The position numbers and the translations under genes are program-made. The notes beneath the pieces are model-generated. The model was given only the letters and a program-made list of their open reading frames with translations. It ran no database searches and was not told the DNA's origin. 64,000 nt of DNA. It comes from Thermodesulfobacteriota bacterium. GTDB taxonomy: Bacteria; Desulfobacterota; DSM-4660; Desulfatiglandales; Desulfatiglandaceae. Positions within the stretch are counted from its first letter, which is position 1. Each line of letters starts with the position of its first letter. The DNA lies in contig JANQDY010000089.1 in assembly GCA_028278625.1 (NCBI GenBank), forward strand, positions 210,023 to 274,022, read 5' to 3'. Of this stretch, positions 42,281-51,190 are shown one piece after another.

Positions 42281-45200
42281 AAGGAATGATCTCCTGGTTT
42301 GCTAAAAACCACGTTGCCGCCAATCTTCTCATGCTTTTTCTTCTGCTGGCCGGCGCCGTCACCGGTCTCACCATGAAAGTTGAGACGTTTCCCGAATTCT
42401 CCCTGGATATGATTACCGTTACCACGGTGTATCCCGGCGCTTCCCCATCTGAGGTTGAAGAGGCGATTATTCGCCGTATCGAAGAACGGGTATCCGGCTT
42501 GTCGGGTATCAAGAGGATCGATTCAACGGCCCTTGAAGGGTCCGGAACCGTCACCATCGAGGTCATGAAGGACTGGCCCCTCAAGAAACTGCTGGACGAA
42601 GTGAAATCCGAAGTGGACGGGATCACCAGCTTCCCCAATGAAGCGGAACGGCCCATCGTGAGAGAAGTGACCCGCCGAAGCCGGGTTATCAGCCTGGCAG
42701 TTTTCGGGGATGCTTCGGAATACACCATCAAGAACCTGGCTGAGAAAATAAAGGATGATATTATCAACCTTCCAGACATTACCCAGGCGGATCTCGCGGG
42801 TGTCAAAACCGGAGAGATCCACTTGGAGATTTCCGAAGAAGCCCTGCGGCGATACGGACTGACCCTTGGTAAAGTTGCCGAGGCGGTGAGAAAAGGAAGC
42901 CTGGATCTGCCGGCGGGCCGTGTAAAGACCAGCGGCGGCGAAATACTGATACGCACCAAAGGACGTCGGTACTATGCCGATGAGTACCGGGATGTGCCCA
43001 TACTGACCAATCCCGATGGGACCAAGGTGACGTTGGGCCAGATTGCCGCATTGAGCGACGGGTTTCAGGATGTGGATCTCAAGGCACGGTTTCAGGGAAA
43101 ACCCGCCGCATTGATTGAGGTTTTCCGCGTTGCGGACCAAAATGCCCTGACCGTTGCAAAAACCATCAAGGAATTTGCCAAAAAAATCCGGCCCACCCTT
43201 CCCGAAGGGATCGGTATCGGCATATACAATGATCGATCGATAATGCTCAAAAGCCGTATCAATCTGCTCATGAAGAACATGACCCTCGGTTTGTTACTCG
43301 TGAGCATTCTTCTGGGTCTTTTTCTGGATCTGAAGTTGGCTTTCTGGGTGACCCTGGGTATTCCCATTTCCTTTTTGTCCGGCCTCTGGATGTTGCCCAA
43401 GTTTGATGTCTCCATTAACATGATCTCCCTGTTCGCGTTCATCATGGTGCTTGGGATCGTTGTGGACGATGCCATCATCGTGGGGGAGAATATTTTCCGG
43501 AAATACGAAGAGGGGATGGGTCCGGAGTCGGGATCCATAGAGGGGGCCGTGGAAGTGGGCCGGCCCGTGGTGTTTGCGGTATTGACCACGGTGGCGGCCT
43601 TCTGGCCGCTGTTGTCCGGCGGCGGCACCATGGGAAAAATCATGCGGAACCTCCCGATCGTTGTCATTTTGGTGCTTTTGGGCTCACTCGTGGAATCGCT
43701 GGTGATTCTGCCGGCGCATCTCAACCGGAGCCGTGAACGGAAGAACAGGCGCGACCTTAAGCCGAAAAAGGAAAAATGGATGTCAAGGGGCCTCAAAAAA
43801 GTAATAAACGGTCCTTACAACCGGTTGGTGACCTTTTGCGTCAATTGGCGATATGCCACCGTGGGGCTGGGCATTGCCATTCTCCTTTTGACCATCGGTG
43901 TCTGGGAAGGGGGATGGATTCGATTCACCTTCTTTCCCAAGGTGGAAGGGGATACGCTCACCTGTTCCGTCACCATGCCGGCCGGCACAACCGTTGCCCG
44001 AACGGAAAAGGTGGTGGCACATCTCGAGGAAACGGCCAGGGAAACCATTGGGGAGGTGGATAAAAAACGGCCTGAGGGTGCCGAGCCCTTGCTGGAATAC
44101 ATGATATCGGTTGTGGGCATTCACGTCGGCGGAAGGGGCCCGAGCGCCGGCGCGGGCAGCTCCGGCAGCCATCTGGGACAGGTTTTCGTGCAGCTTCTGG
44201 AGGGTGAAAAACGGGATGTAAGCGCGGTATCCCTGGTCAAACTGTGGCGGAAAAAAGTGGGCACCATCCCCGATGCCGAATCCATCACTTTTCAGAGTGA
44301 TCTTTTCAGCGCGGGAAATGCCGTTGAAGTCCATCTTTCCCTGGATGACCACGACCTGTTGCTGGCCGCGGCGGATGATCTGAAGCAGGAATTGGGAAAG
44401 TATCCGGGTGTTTTTGACATCAGTGACAGTTTCCTGCCCGGCAAGGATGAGATGCAGCTCAAACTGAAGCCAGCCGCGCGCAGCCTCGGATTGACCCTTA
44501 ATGATCTGGCCCAGCAGGTACGGCACGCCTTTTACGGGGCCGAAGCCCTCAGAATTCAGCGGGACCAGGACGAGGTGAAAGTGCTGGTGCGTTATCCCGA
44601 CGAAGAGCGTCGCTCTTTGGGCCACGTGGAGGAGATGCGGATTCGAACGCCCGATGGGCAGGAGGTCCCCTTCCGGCAGGTAGCGGAAGTAAAGATGGAA
44701 CAGGGATACGCCTCCATCCAGCGGGCCCAACGGCTCAGGGTCGTCAAGGTGACCGCGGACGTGGACGAAGCGGTGTCCAATGCCAATGAGGTGCGGATGG
44801 AGTTGGAAAAAAGGATTCTTCCCGACATGAAGTTTAAATATTCAGGCCTGCGGTATAGCATCGAGGGTGAAGGGAAGGAACAGAAAGAATCCATGTCCGA
44901 TGTCATACAGGGATTTGCGGTGGCGCTCTTCTGCATTTACGCCCTTTTGGCCATCCCTTTCAGGTCTTTCAGCCAGCCGCTCGTGGTCATGGCCGCCATC
45001 CCTTTCGGACTGGTCGGGGCCGTCGCCGGTCATTTGATTATGGGGCTTAATCTGAGTCTTCTGAGCATGTTCGGGATGGTGGGTCTGGCAGGGGTCGTGG
45101 TCAATGACTCCCTCGTGCTCATTGATGCCGCCAACCGCTTGAAAAGGGGGGGTGAGAGCGTGCAAAAATCGGTCATACGTGCGGGCGGGCTTCGCTTTCG

Positions 45201-45441
45201 CGCCATCATTCTCACATCACTCACCACATTTGCGGGCCTCTCCCCCATGATCCTGGAAAAGAGCATTCAGGCCCAGTTCCTCATCCCCATGGCGGTGAGC
45301 CTCGGTTTCGGCGTACTGTTTGCCACCGGTATCACCCTGCTGCTGGTCCCCTGCGGATATGTGATTCTGGAAGACATCCACCGTCTCCTGGGAGCCGGAG
45401 AGAAACAAGACGCGGTTGGCGAGGCCGTAAAAGGCGCATAG
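42277..45441 (+). CDS. RND efflux inner-membrane transporter (AcrB/MexB/HAE-like)
   Basis: A 1054-residue proton-driven RND pump with twelve membrane helices and two large periplasmic loops, the full length of the family. Visible marks: N-terminal WFAKNHVAANLLMLFLLLAGAVTGLTMKVETFPEF, VTTVYPGASPSEVEEAI, and the helix-4 proton relay GIVVDDAIIVGENIFR with the conserved Asp pair; also LALIDAANRLKRGGE-like VNDSLVLIDAANRLKRGG in the second half. Together with the TetR, outer-membrane and adaptor genes it forms a complete export system for drugs, solvents or hydrophobic intermediates. The substrate is unknown. Confidence 0.95.
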   Translation: MKGMISWFAKNHVAANLLMLFLLLAGAVTGLTMKVETFPEFSLDMITVTTVYPGASPSEVEEAIIRRIEERVSGLSGIKRIDSTALEGSGTVTIEVMKDWPLKKLLDEVKSEVDGITSFPNEAERPIVREVTRRSRVISLAVFGDASEYTIKNLAEKIKDDIINLPDITQADLAGVKTGEIHLEISEEALRRYGLTLGKVAEAVRKGSLDLPAGRVKTSGGEILIRTKGRRYYADEYRDVPILTNPDGTKVTLGQIAALSDGFQDVDLKARFQGKPAALIEVFRVADQNALTVAKTIKEFAKKIRPTLPEGIGIGIYNDRSIMLKSRINLLMKNMTLGLLLVSILLGLFLDLKLAFWVTLGIPISFLSGLWMLPKFDVSINMISLFAFIMVLGIVVDDAIIVGENIFRKYEEGMGPESGSIEGAVEVGRPVVFAVLTTVAAFWPLLSGGGTMGKIMRNLPIVVILVLLGSLVESLVILPAHLNRSRERKNRRDLKPKKEKWMSRGLKKVINGPYNRLVTFCVNWRYATVGLGIAILLLTIGVWEGGWIRFTFFPKVEGDTLTCSVTMPAGTTVARTEKVVAHLEETARETIGEVDKKRPEGAEPLLEYMISVVGIHVGGRGPSAGAGSSGSHLGQVFVQLLEGEKRDVSAVSLVKLWRKKVGTIPDAESITFQSDLFSAGNAVEVHLSLDDHDLLLAAADDLKQELGKYPGVFDISDSFLPGKDEMQLKLKPAARSLGLTLNDLAQQVRHAFYGAEALRIQRDQDEVKVLVRYPDEERRSLGHVEEMRIRTPDGQEVPFRQVAEVKMEQGYASIQRAQRLRVVKVTADVDEAVSNANEVRMELEKRILPDMKFKYSGLRYSIEGEGKEQKESMSDVIQGFAVALFCIYALLAIPFRSFSQPLVVMAAIPFGLVGAVAGHLIMGLNLSLLSMFGMVGLAGVVVNDSLVLIDAANRLKRGGESVQKSVIRAGGLRFRAIILTSLTTFAGLSPMILEKSIQAQFLIPMAVSLGFGVLFATGITLLLVPCGYVILEDIHRLLGAGEKQDAVGEAVKGA

Positions 45442-45446
45442 GGGGC

Positions 45447-46547
45447 TCAGGTTTTTTTGCAGAGGAAATGGAGATTAAAGGCGTCTTCCGGTATTTTTTC
45501 CACGGAAACCTCCTTGAAACCCGCCTCCTGAAGCAGTCCGACCGCCTTTTCCCGTCCCCACATCATGCCAAGTCCCATGCCACCGCCAGAAAGCCCCACG
45601 GGCATGCAGTGCATGAGACTGACCGTGTAGAGAAACATCCCCATGGGATGTTCCATATTTTTCTCCAAATGGCTGCTGGCGGCGATATCCACCATGGAGA
45701 ATACCCCCCCATTTCGCAGCATGGCGTAGATTCCCTTAAGTGCCTCAAGTGGCCTCGTCTGGTCATGTATGGCATCAAAGGCGGTCACATAATCCATTGA
45801 TTCGGCGAGGTTGGGGTCATCCGCAAGGAGGGCCGCATCCCGGTTTTGAAAGGTGATGTTCCGAAGATTCGTGGCTTTTGCGGTTCTGTTGGCCTTTCCT
45901 ATGACGGTCTCTGAAATGTCCATGCCCACAAAGCGGCTTTTTGGGAATGCCTCGGCCATGAGCATCAGGGCCACCCCTTCCCCGCAACCGATATCGCAGA
46001 CGGAAATGCCCGTTTTCAGCCGTTTCACCATTTCACCGTGGGCCACCGAGGGCAGAAACCGGCTCACCAGTACCTGACGGTGCTTGGCGTCCGCCAGTTC
46101 GGTCATAAACTTCTGAAATCCTGGATACATTTCATATGAGACCCCGTCACCTGTTTTAAACCCGCCTAGAACGGCCTCGAATACGGAGGCGGTGAGCAGC
46201 GGAATCTCCTGGGTATAGACACCCATGTTATTGTTGCCGGCCCGCCGCGTGATCAGATCCCCATGGGCTTTCGGCAGATAAAAGAGGTCCCGGCCCTCTT
46301 GATCCTTGCTGAGAACCACAATGCCCCCGGTCACCATGACACCCAGCCACTCTTCTACGTAACGGTTGCTGAGCCCCGCTTTTTCCGCAATGACCCGGGC
46401 CGGCTCAGGTCCATGGAGCGCGTCCATGACGTCGAACAGACCGCATCTGTAGCCAAGGCCCATGGCCAGGTTCAATGCACCGTAATTGAGAATATCCGAT
46501 AATTTTTCGGAAAAATCCTTTCCTTTGTCTTCCGTGTGATCCTTCAT
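45447..46547 (-). CDS. SAM-dependent methyltransferase with N-terminal winged helix
   Basis: A 366-residue methyltransferase. The N-terminal part (ILNYGALNLAMGLGYRCGLFDVMDAL, then AEKAGLSNRYVEEWLGVMVTGGIVVL) is a winged-helix dimerisation domain as in small-molecule O-methyltransferase-like proteins and Rv2258c. The Rossmann methyltransferase domain has SVCDIGCGEGVALMLMAEAFPKSRFVGMDIS (SAM motif I and post-I) and MDYVTAFDAIHDQTRPLEALKGIYAMLRNGGVFSMVD. ATG 46547 is preceded by AGAGG and is preferred to 46598. It converges with the RND permease gene with 5 nt between the stops. The acceptor substrate is unknown. Confidence 0.88.
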   Translation of the reverse strand: MKDHTEDKGKDFSEKLSDILNYGALNLAMGLGYRCGLFDVMDALHGPEPARVIAEKAGLSNRYVEEWLGVMVTGGIVVLSKDQEGRDLFYLPKAHGDLITRRAGNNNMGVYTQEIPLLTASVFEAVLGGFKTGDGVSYEMYPGFQKFMTELADAKHRQVLVSRFLPSVAHGEMVKRLKTGISVCDIGCGEGVALMLMAEAFPKSRFVGMDISETVIGKANRTAKATNLRNITFQNRDAALLADDPNLAESMDYVTAFDAIHDQTRPLEALKGIYAMLRNGGVFSMVDIAASSHLEKNMEHPMGMFLYTVSLMHCMPVGLSGGGMGLGMMWGREKAVGLLQEAGFKEVSVEKIPEDAFNLHFLCKKT

Positions 46548-46690
46548 TTGCGACCTCTTGAGGAAAAAGACCCAGTGATGGTCCGCCGACGCTGCCATCT
46601 CTTTTCTTGCGCAATATCACACTATCTGCGATAATTTTCAACAGCTTTTGTAAATTGTGTAAATGCTTCTTTCTTGGCGGGAGCGGTCAA

Positions 46691-47200
46691 ATGGTCATAC
46701 TCATCATGGGGGTTTCCGGGTCAGGGAAGACCACGGTGGGAAGAATGGTGGCCCGGGTCCTGAAGGTTCCGTTTGTGGACGCTGATGATCTCCACCCAAG
46801 GAAGAACGTGACAAAAATGAAACAGGGTGTTCCCCTGACCGATGCGGATAGAAGCCCGTGGCTCAAGCGGGTGGCGGCGGAAATCGGCCGTCTCGCCGAA
46901 GAGGGGGGCGGCGTGGTGGCCTGTTCGGCCCTCAAGGAAGATTATCGCGGGATGCTCATGGGCGATAGATCCTCCCAGGTTAATTTGGTCTATCTCAAGG
47001 GAGAACGAAAGAGACTGCTAAAACGCCTATCGGAGCGCAGGAATCATTTCATGCCCCCTGAGCTGCTCGACAGTCAGTTGGAAACCCTGGAAGAACCTGA
47101 TTCCGCCTTGACCCTTTCCATTGAACGGTCCCCCGAAGTCCTTTGTGAGAAAATTGTTCGTCGTGCGGCCCGTTCCTCCAGGGATCGGTCAGATCGATGA
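46691..47200 (+). CDS. gntK: Gluconokinase (GntK-type)
   Basis: A 169-residue P-loop kinase that phosphorylates gluconate at C6. Walker A GVSGSGKTTVGRMVA starts at residue 7; DADDLHPRKNVTKMKQGVPLTDADRSPWLKRVAAEI is the classic gluconokinase block (substrate-binding DLH and PLTDxDRxPWL), and ALKEDYRGML and HFMPPELLDSQLETLEEP are also diagnostic. ATG 46691 with GGGAG eight bases upstream is used instead of the extended frame from 46607. It is a lone gene, divergent from the methyltransferase. Its presence indicates use of gluconate or a gluconate-derived sugar acid. Confidence 0.95.
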   Translation: MVILIMGVSGSGKTTVGRMVARVLKVPFVDADDLHPRKNVTKMKQGVPLTDADRSPWLKRVAAEIGRLAEEGGGVVACSALKEDYRGMLMGDRSSQVNLVYLKGERKRLLKRLSERRNHFMPPELLDSQLETLEEPDSALTLSIERSPEVLCEKIVRRAARSSRDRSDR

Positions 47201-47220
47201 TTAACGCGTCCTGAATCCAT

Positions 47221-47249
47221 TTGACTCCTTTAGACATCTTCACTATAGT
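47221..47249 (+). promoter_or_regulatory. Promoter of the IPTL-CTERM protein gene
   Basis: TTGACT (47221-47226), a 17-bp spacer and TATAGT (47244-47249) match the sigma-70 consensus at five of six positions in each box. The expected start lies about 40 nt before the ATG at 47298, which has GAGGA eight bases upstream. Confidence 0.7.
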
Positions 47250-47297
47250 CCGGAATCAATTTAGACGGTTCTATTCTCTCTAACGAGGAACATCCTT

Positions 47298-48059
47298 ATG
47301 GCGTCAGATAAGAAAGAATCAAAAAACGATGCTGCTTTGTGGAAAAAGAAACTGCTCACCTATTCCTCCGTGGCGGGTGCCGCGCTATCCATGGCCGCCC
47401 CGGCGGATGCCGCCATTCATTACAGCGGCAAAAAGGATATTCGGATCAACGGCGGTCAGACTTCCCAAAACATCGATATTAACGGAGACGGTGTAAATGA
47501 TTTTGTTTTCAGCCTGTTCAGTAATGCAAACCCGCCACATTTCACTTATCAGAGCATAAACGTGCAGGGGGCTCTGGCCGGAAACAGTGCCCTGGGAGAC
47601 AGCAGCTGGTGGTTTTTCGAGCCTTATCGGCTGGATGTGGGGCAGGTTGTTTCGTCTCTGGCCCAGGGGGCCTGGGACTCCACAGGTGCCCTCAATGCGC
47701 TTTCCCGATACACGTCGACCTGGTGGGGGTATACCACCACCTATACCTACACCTACGGCAATTTCATCGACCGTAGCGGCTATATCGGTGTCCGATTCGA
47801 CATCAGAGGCAACAACCATTACGGTTGGATCGCCTATGAGGGGACCGGATACACGGAAGGAAGAATCACCGGATGGGCATATGAAGACGTGCCGGAGGCA
47901 GACATTTTGGCCGGCTATACGGGCACGGCGTCCATTCCCACCTTGAACCAGTGGGGCATCATCTTTCTCATGGGGCTCATCCTGTTGGAAGGGGCCAGAA
48001 GAATCGCGCGCACCCGTGATAGGGATAGGGAAAAGGAACCACGATCAAAACAATCTTGA
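47298..48059 (+). CDS. Exported protein with IPTL-CTERM sorting signal
   Basis: A 253-residue surface or secreted protein. A basic N-terminus and hydrophobic stretch (YSSVAGAALSMAAPADA, cleavage likely after ADA) form the signal peptide. The mature domain begins with an FG-GAP-like stretch (IRINGGQTSQNIDINGDGVNDFVF) and contains many Tyr, Trp and Gly residues. The C-terminus is SIPTLNQWGIIFLMGLILLEGARRIARTRDRD: the IPTL motif, a hydrophobic helix and an arginine cluster, the tripartite IPTL-CTERM signal handled by an exosortase/archaeosortase-type enzyme. No exosortase gene is in the window. Such proteins are usually linked to extracellular polymer or biofilm matrix. Confidence 0.85.
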   Translation: MASDKKESKNDAALWKKKLLTYSSVAGAALSMAAPADAAIHYSGKKDIRINGGQTSQNIDINGDGVNDFVFSLFSNANPPHFTYQSINVQGALAGNSALGDSSWWFFEPYRLDVGQVVSSLAQGAWDSTGALNALSRYTSTWWGYTTTYTYTYGNFIDRSGYIGVRFDIRGNNHYGWIAYEGTGYTEGRITGWAYEDVPEADILAGYTGTASIPTLNQWGIIFLMGLILLEGARRIARTRDRDREKEPRSKQS

Positions 48060-48117
48060 GACGGTAGCGTTTCAAGAGGTGGTTATCGCCCGCAAAAGAA
48101 TCCGGGTTCCCGTTTCA

Positions 48118-49464
48118 TCAGGCGGGTCCGTAAAGCCGGGCCAGTTTCTTTTCGGCGCTCAATGCAGCGGATTTGGGTGATTTTTGTCCGGTGCAAACCT
48201 GGGAGAACATATCCACAATGACATATTCGCTCATTGCCGCGGCGGATGCGGGCCCCATGGGGCCTGCATAGCCGTTCCACAATATTCTTCCCATGCACTC
48301 TCGATAGGGCGTAATCCTGGGATCCTTATGCCAGGCCGGGAGATCGTAATAGGCCTTCAGCGTCTGGGTGACGAATCCCCAGGTGCCGCTTTCCCACAGG
48401 GCGTATTGGGGTTTTTCGAACATGAACATGAGATAATGCTTGGCAGCGTTGGGCACGCGGGAATGCTTGAAGATAAAGGCCTGGCTGAAGAGAGACAGCT
48501 CCGTAGGGCGCCCCACGGGTCCCACGGGAAAGTTCATTGTCATCAAGTCTTCGTTAATTTTCGGGAATTTTGTCATGGATACGAAGAAAATGCTGTTACC
48601 ATTGGGCGTCAGGGAGATCTTTCCTTCCAGAAACGCCTTGTTGTTATGGGGATCAAGCCAGTTTTCCACCCCCGGAATCATGGTATCGTAAAGCTCCCGG
48701 GACATATCCAGGGCAACCAGGGTCTCTTTGCTGTTGATGGCGATGGTTTTACCATCCGACTCAACCGCTTTTCCCCCGAAAGACCACAACCACCAGTGGG
48801 TCCAGACGTTGGCATCACCGATGGCGTGGCCCAGCGCAAAGCCGGTGGGATGCCCTTTGGCTTTAAGGGCCTTACAGCATTTGATGAATCCTTCTATATC
48901 TTGAGGCACACTTTCGAACCCGGCCTCACGGACCCAGCTTTTCCTGTAGTTGAGGCATATGCCCGCGCTCCCGATGGGCAGGGCGATCCACTTGTTGGTA
49001 CTGGAAGATCGGCCGTAAATCTCGCAGACCGGGTACCAGCCCCCATACTTTTTTCCGAGATAGTCGGCCACATCACTCACATCCACCAGCCGGCCGGGGT
49101 ATAAGTGCGGATCATCGAACCAGCCCAGGACCACATCGTGTCCGGCGCCCAAAGTGGCTTCCATGGCAGCTCTGGCCCGTACATCCTCCCAGTAGATGAA
49201 GTCGGTGATGACCCTTCCGCCGGTCAGGCGCTCCCACTTTCTCGTATTGGCCATCCAGATGTCTTCATCGCTTTTCACGAATCCCATCCAGCGAAGGACC
49301 CTGATGACCGGCCTGTGCTCCAGGGTAAACCGGGGAGGGGTGATCGTTTCGGCCTGGACGGGATTTCCCTGAAACAACGCCTGCATGCCCAGGGCCGAGA
49401 GACCCGCGCCCGCAACCTTGATAAAATCCCTGCGAGTGAGTAGGCCCTTTTTTTCTCCCATCAT
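48118..49464 (-). CDS. Tat-exported extracellular solute-binding protein (copy 1)
   Basis: A 448-residue periplasmic binding protein of the ABC sugar-type (family 1) class. The signal has a twin-arginine motif, LLTRRDFIKVAGAGLSALGMQA, so it is probably exported folded by Tat. The mature part has VIRVLRWMGFVKSDEDIW, AAMEATLGAGHDVVLGWFDDPHLYPG, HPTGFALGHAIGD and WTHWWLWSFGGKAVESDGKTIAINS, typical of binding-protein lobes. ATG 49464 has AGGGAAGGAA upstream. A close paralogue lies directly upstream (49524-50888). No ABC permease or ATPase genes are next to them, so the transport partner or a sensor must be elsewhere. The ligand is unknown. Confidence 0.87.
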   Translation of the reverse strand: MMGEKKGLLTRRDFIKVAGAGLSALGMQALFQGNPVQAETITPPRFTLEHRPVIRVLRWMGFVKSDEDIWMANTRKWERLTGGRVITDFIYWEDVRARAAMEATLGAGHDVVLGWFDDPHLYPGRLVDVSDVADYLGKKYGGWYPVCEIYGRSSSTNKWIALPIGSAGICLNYRKSWVREAGFESVPQDIEGFIKCCKALKAKGHPTGFALGHAIGDANVWTHWWLWSFGGKAVESDGKTIAINSKETLVALDMSRELYDTMIPGVENWLDPHNNKAFLEGKISLTPNGNSIFFVSMTKFPKINEDLMTMNFPVGPVGRPTELSLFSQAFIFKHSRVPNAAKHYLMFMFEKPQYALWESGTWGFVTQTLKAYYDLPAWHKDPRITPYRECMGRILWNGYAGPMGPASAAAMSEYVIVDMFSQVCTGQKSPKSAALSAEKKLARLYGPA

Positions 49465-49523
49465 AATTCCTTCCCTTTTGAAGGCTTCTATCAAACCGAA
49501 GATGACTCCCCGTTAAATCTGTT

Positions 49524-50888
49524 TCATCCTGCTTGGCCGTAAAGCCGCGCCAGCCTTTTTTCAGCATAAAGGGCCGCGGTTTTGGGGGTTCTCCTTTGAA
49601 GGCACACATCCACTATCATGGTTGGAATGATGCAGTCGCTCATGGCGGCGGCCGACGCCGTCCCCAAGGGGCCTGCACAGCCGTTGGGCAGCATCCTGTC
49701 CAGGCACTCCCGGTAAGGCGCAAGGCGTGAATCAGATTCCCATGTGGGTAGGTTCCGGTAACCCTCAAGGCTCTGGGTGACGTAGCCCAACGAACCGTTG
49801 ATCCAATTGCCGTATTGCTCGGCCTCGAACATGAACAACAGAAAATGCTTGGCGGCGTTGGGCATCAATGCGTGTTTGAAGATAAAGGCCGGGCTGATAA
49901 GGGATAGTTCGGACGGCTTCCCGATCTGTCCCACGGGGAAGTTCATGGTCCCAAGGTCCCCATCAATGTGAGGATGGTGGTGTTTGGCGGCGTACAGGAT
50001 ACTGGTGCCGTTGTTGGTTGCCGATATTTTTCCGTCCAGAAATGCCTTGTTGTTCTCCGGATCGCGCCAGTTCAAAACGTCCGGAACCATGGTGTCGTAG
50101 AGTTCCCGGGCCGTTTCAAGGGCAAGCAGGGTCTCTTTGCTGTTGATGGCGATGGTCTTGCCGTCCGCCTCAACGGCCTTGCCTCCGAAGGACCAGAGCC
50201 ACCAATGGGTCCAGGAATTGCGGTCACCCACTGCATCTCCCAGGGCAAATCCCGTGGGATGGCCATTGGCCTTGAGGGCCTTGCAGCATTTCAGGAATCC
50301 CTCCATGTGGCCTGGAACGGTTTCGTATCCCGCCTCTCTGACCCAGCTTTTTCGAAAGTTGATGCATTGGCCGCTACAGCCAATGGGCAGTGCTATCCAT
50401 CTTTTGGTCCGGGTATCGCGGCCGTAGGTTTCGCAGACGGGATACCAGCCGCCGTATCTTTTATCCAGATAGTCGGCTATCTCCGTTAGATCAACAAGTT
50501 TGTCCGGATAAAGGTGGGGGTCGTCAAACCAGCCGAGGACGAGGTCATGTCCGGTACCGAGGGTCGCCTCCATGGCGGCCCGGGGCCTTACGTCATTAAA
50601 GGGCACGAAATCGGTGATGACCCGCCCGCCGGTCATTTTCTCCCAGCGTCTGGTATTTTCGAGCCACGCGTCCTCATCCCCCTGGACGAAAGCCCGCCAC
50701 CGCAGGACTTTGACCGTGGGATTCGATTCCAGGGCAATTAGGGGGGCCGAGACTGCTCCGGCCGTTGCTTCTTTTCTCCCAAAAGGGAGGGTGGAGAGAA
50801 AATTCGCGGCCGATAATCCGGCCAATCCCCAAACCGAGCGCTTTAGGAACGCCCTTCGGGAGATGGATCTCTTCATGTATTTGCCCAT
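49524..50888 (-). CDS. Tat-exported extracellular solute-binding protein (copy 2)
   Basis: A 454-residue paralogue of the downstream protein, with the twin-arginine signal SISRRAFLKRSVWGLAGLSA. Long stretches are identical or nearly so to copy 1, for example WTHWWLWSFGGKAVE-DGKTIAINS, LGWFDDPHLYP and KSWVREAGYETVP, so the pair arose by tandem duplication; differences are spread through both lobes, which argues for age and perhaps different ligands. ATG 50888 follows AAGGA. It is the first gene of the two-gene unit and is divergent from the Cache-type histidine kinase, which could sense the same ligand; this last point is inference. Confidence 0.87.
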   Translation of the reverse strand: MGKYMKRSISRRAFLKRSVWGLAGLSAANFLSTLPFGRKEATAGAVSAPLIALESNPTVKVLRWRAFVQGDEDAWLENTRRWEKMTGGRVITDFVPFNDVRPRAAMEATLGTGHDLVLGWFDDPHLYPDKLVDLTEIADYLDKRYGGWYPVCETYGRDTRTKRWIALPIGCSGQCINFRKSWVREAGYETVPGHMEGFLKCCKALKANGHPTGFALGDAVGDRNSWTHWWLWSFGGKAVEADGKTIAINSKETLLALETARELYDTMVPDVLNWRDPENNKAFLDGKISATNNGTSILYAAKHHHPHIDGDLGTMNFPVGQIGKPSELSLISPAFIFKHALMPNAAKHFLLFMFEAEQYGNWINGSLGYVTQSLEGYRNLPTWESDSRLAPYRECLDRMLPNGCAGPLGTASAAAMSDCIIPTMIVDVCLQRRTPKTAALYAEKRLARLYGQAG

Positions 50889-51190
50889 ATGGGATCCTTA
50901 TTGTCGCAATCAATGATTCGGTAAAACGGATTAGAGATCCGTCGTCAAGATATGCTGCAATAAACATTGGTATTTCATCCGACCATAAATTATAATGATT
51001 TTGGGCATCAAGTAAACGGAAAAGCTGTTTAAACCGATTCCCGCAACCCGTTCTTATATTGTCCTTCGATTAGGAACCCAAATTGACGAGTGCGCGATTC
51101 TCCGCCGGATGTTCTAATGGCCGGAAATAGGCATATTTTCCCAGGATACAATGCACTTCAAATCAGATTTTATTTCGGAGCATAGAATTC
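50889..51190. other. Divergent control region, binding proteins / histidine kinase
   Basis: About 300 AT-rich bases without a gene. A TTGGTA (50967-50972), 18 bp, TATAAT (50991-50996) pair faces the kinase gene and could be its promoter with a 190-nt leader; GGAG lies ten bases before the kinase ATG. No clear palindrome or terminator was seen. Confidence 0.45.

Noticed and set aside
43783..44730. A 315-codon open frame on the minus strand
   Set aside because: It is the shadow of the RND permease gene.
48184..49104. A 306-codon open frame on the plus strand
   Set aside because: It is antisense to the first solute-binding protein gene and shows no domain.
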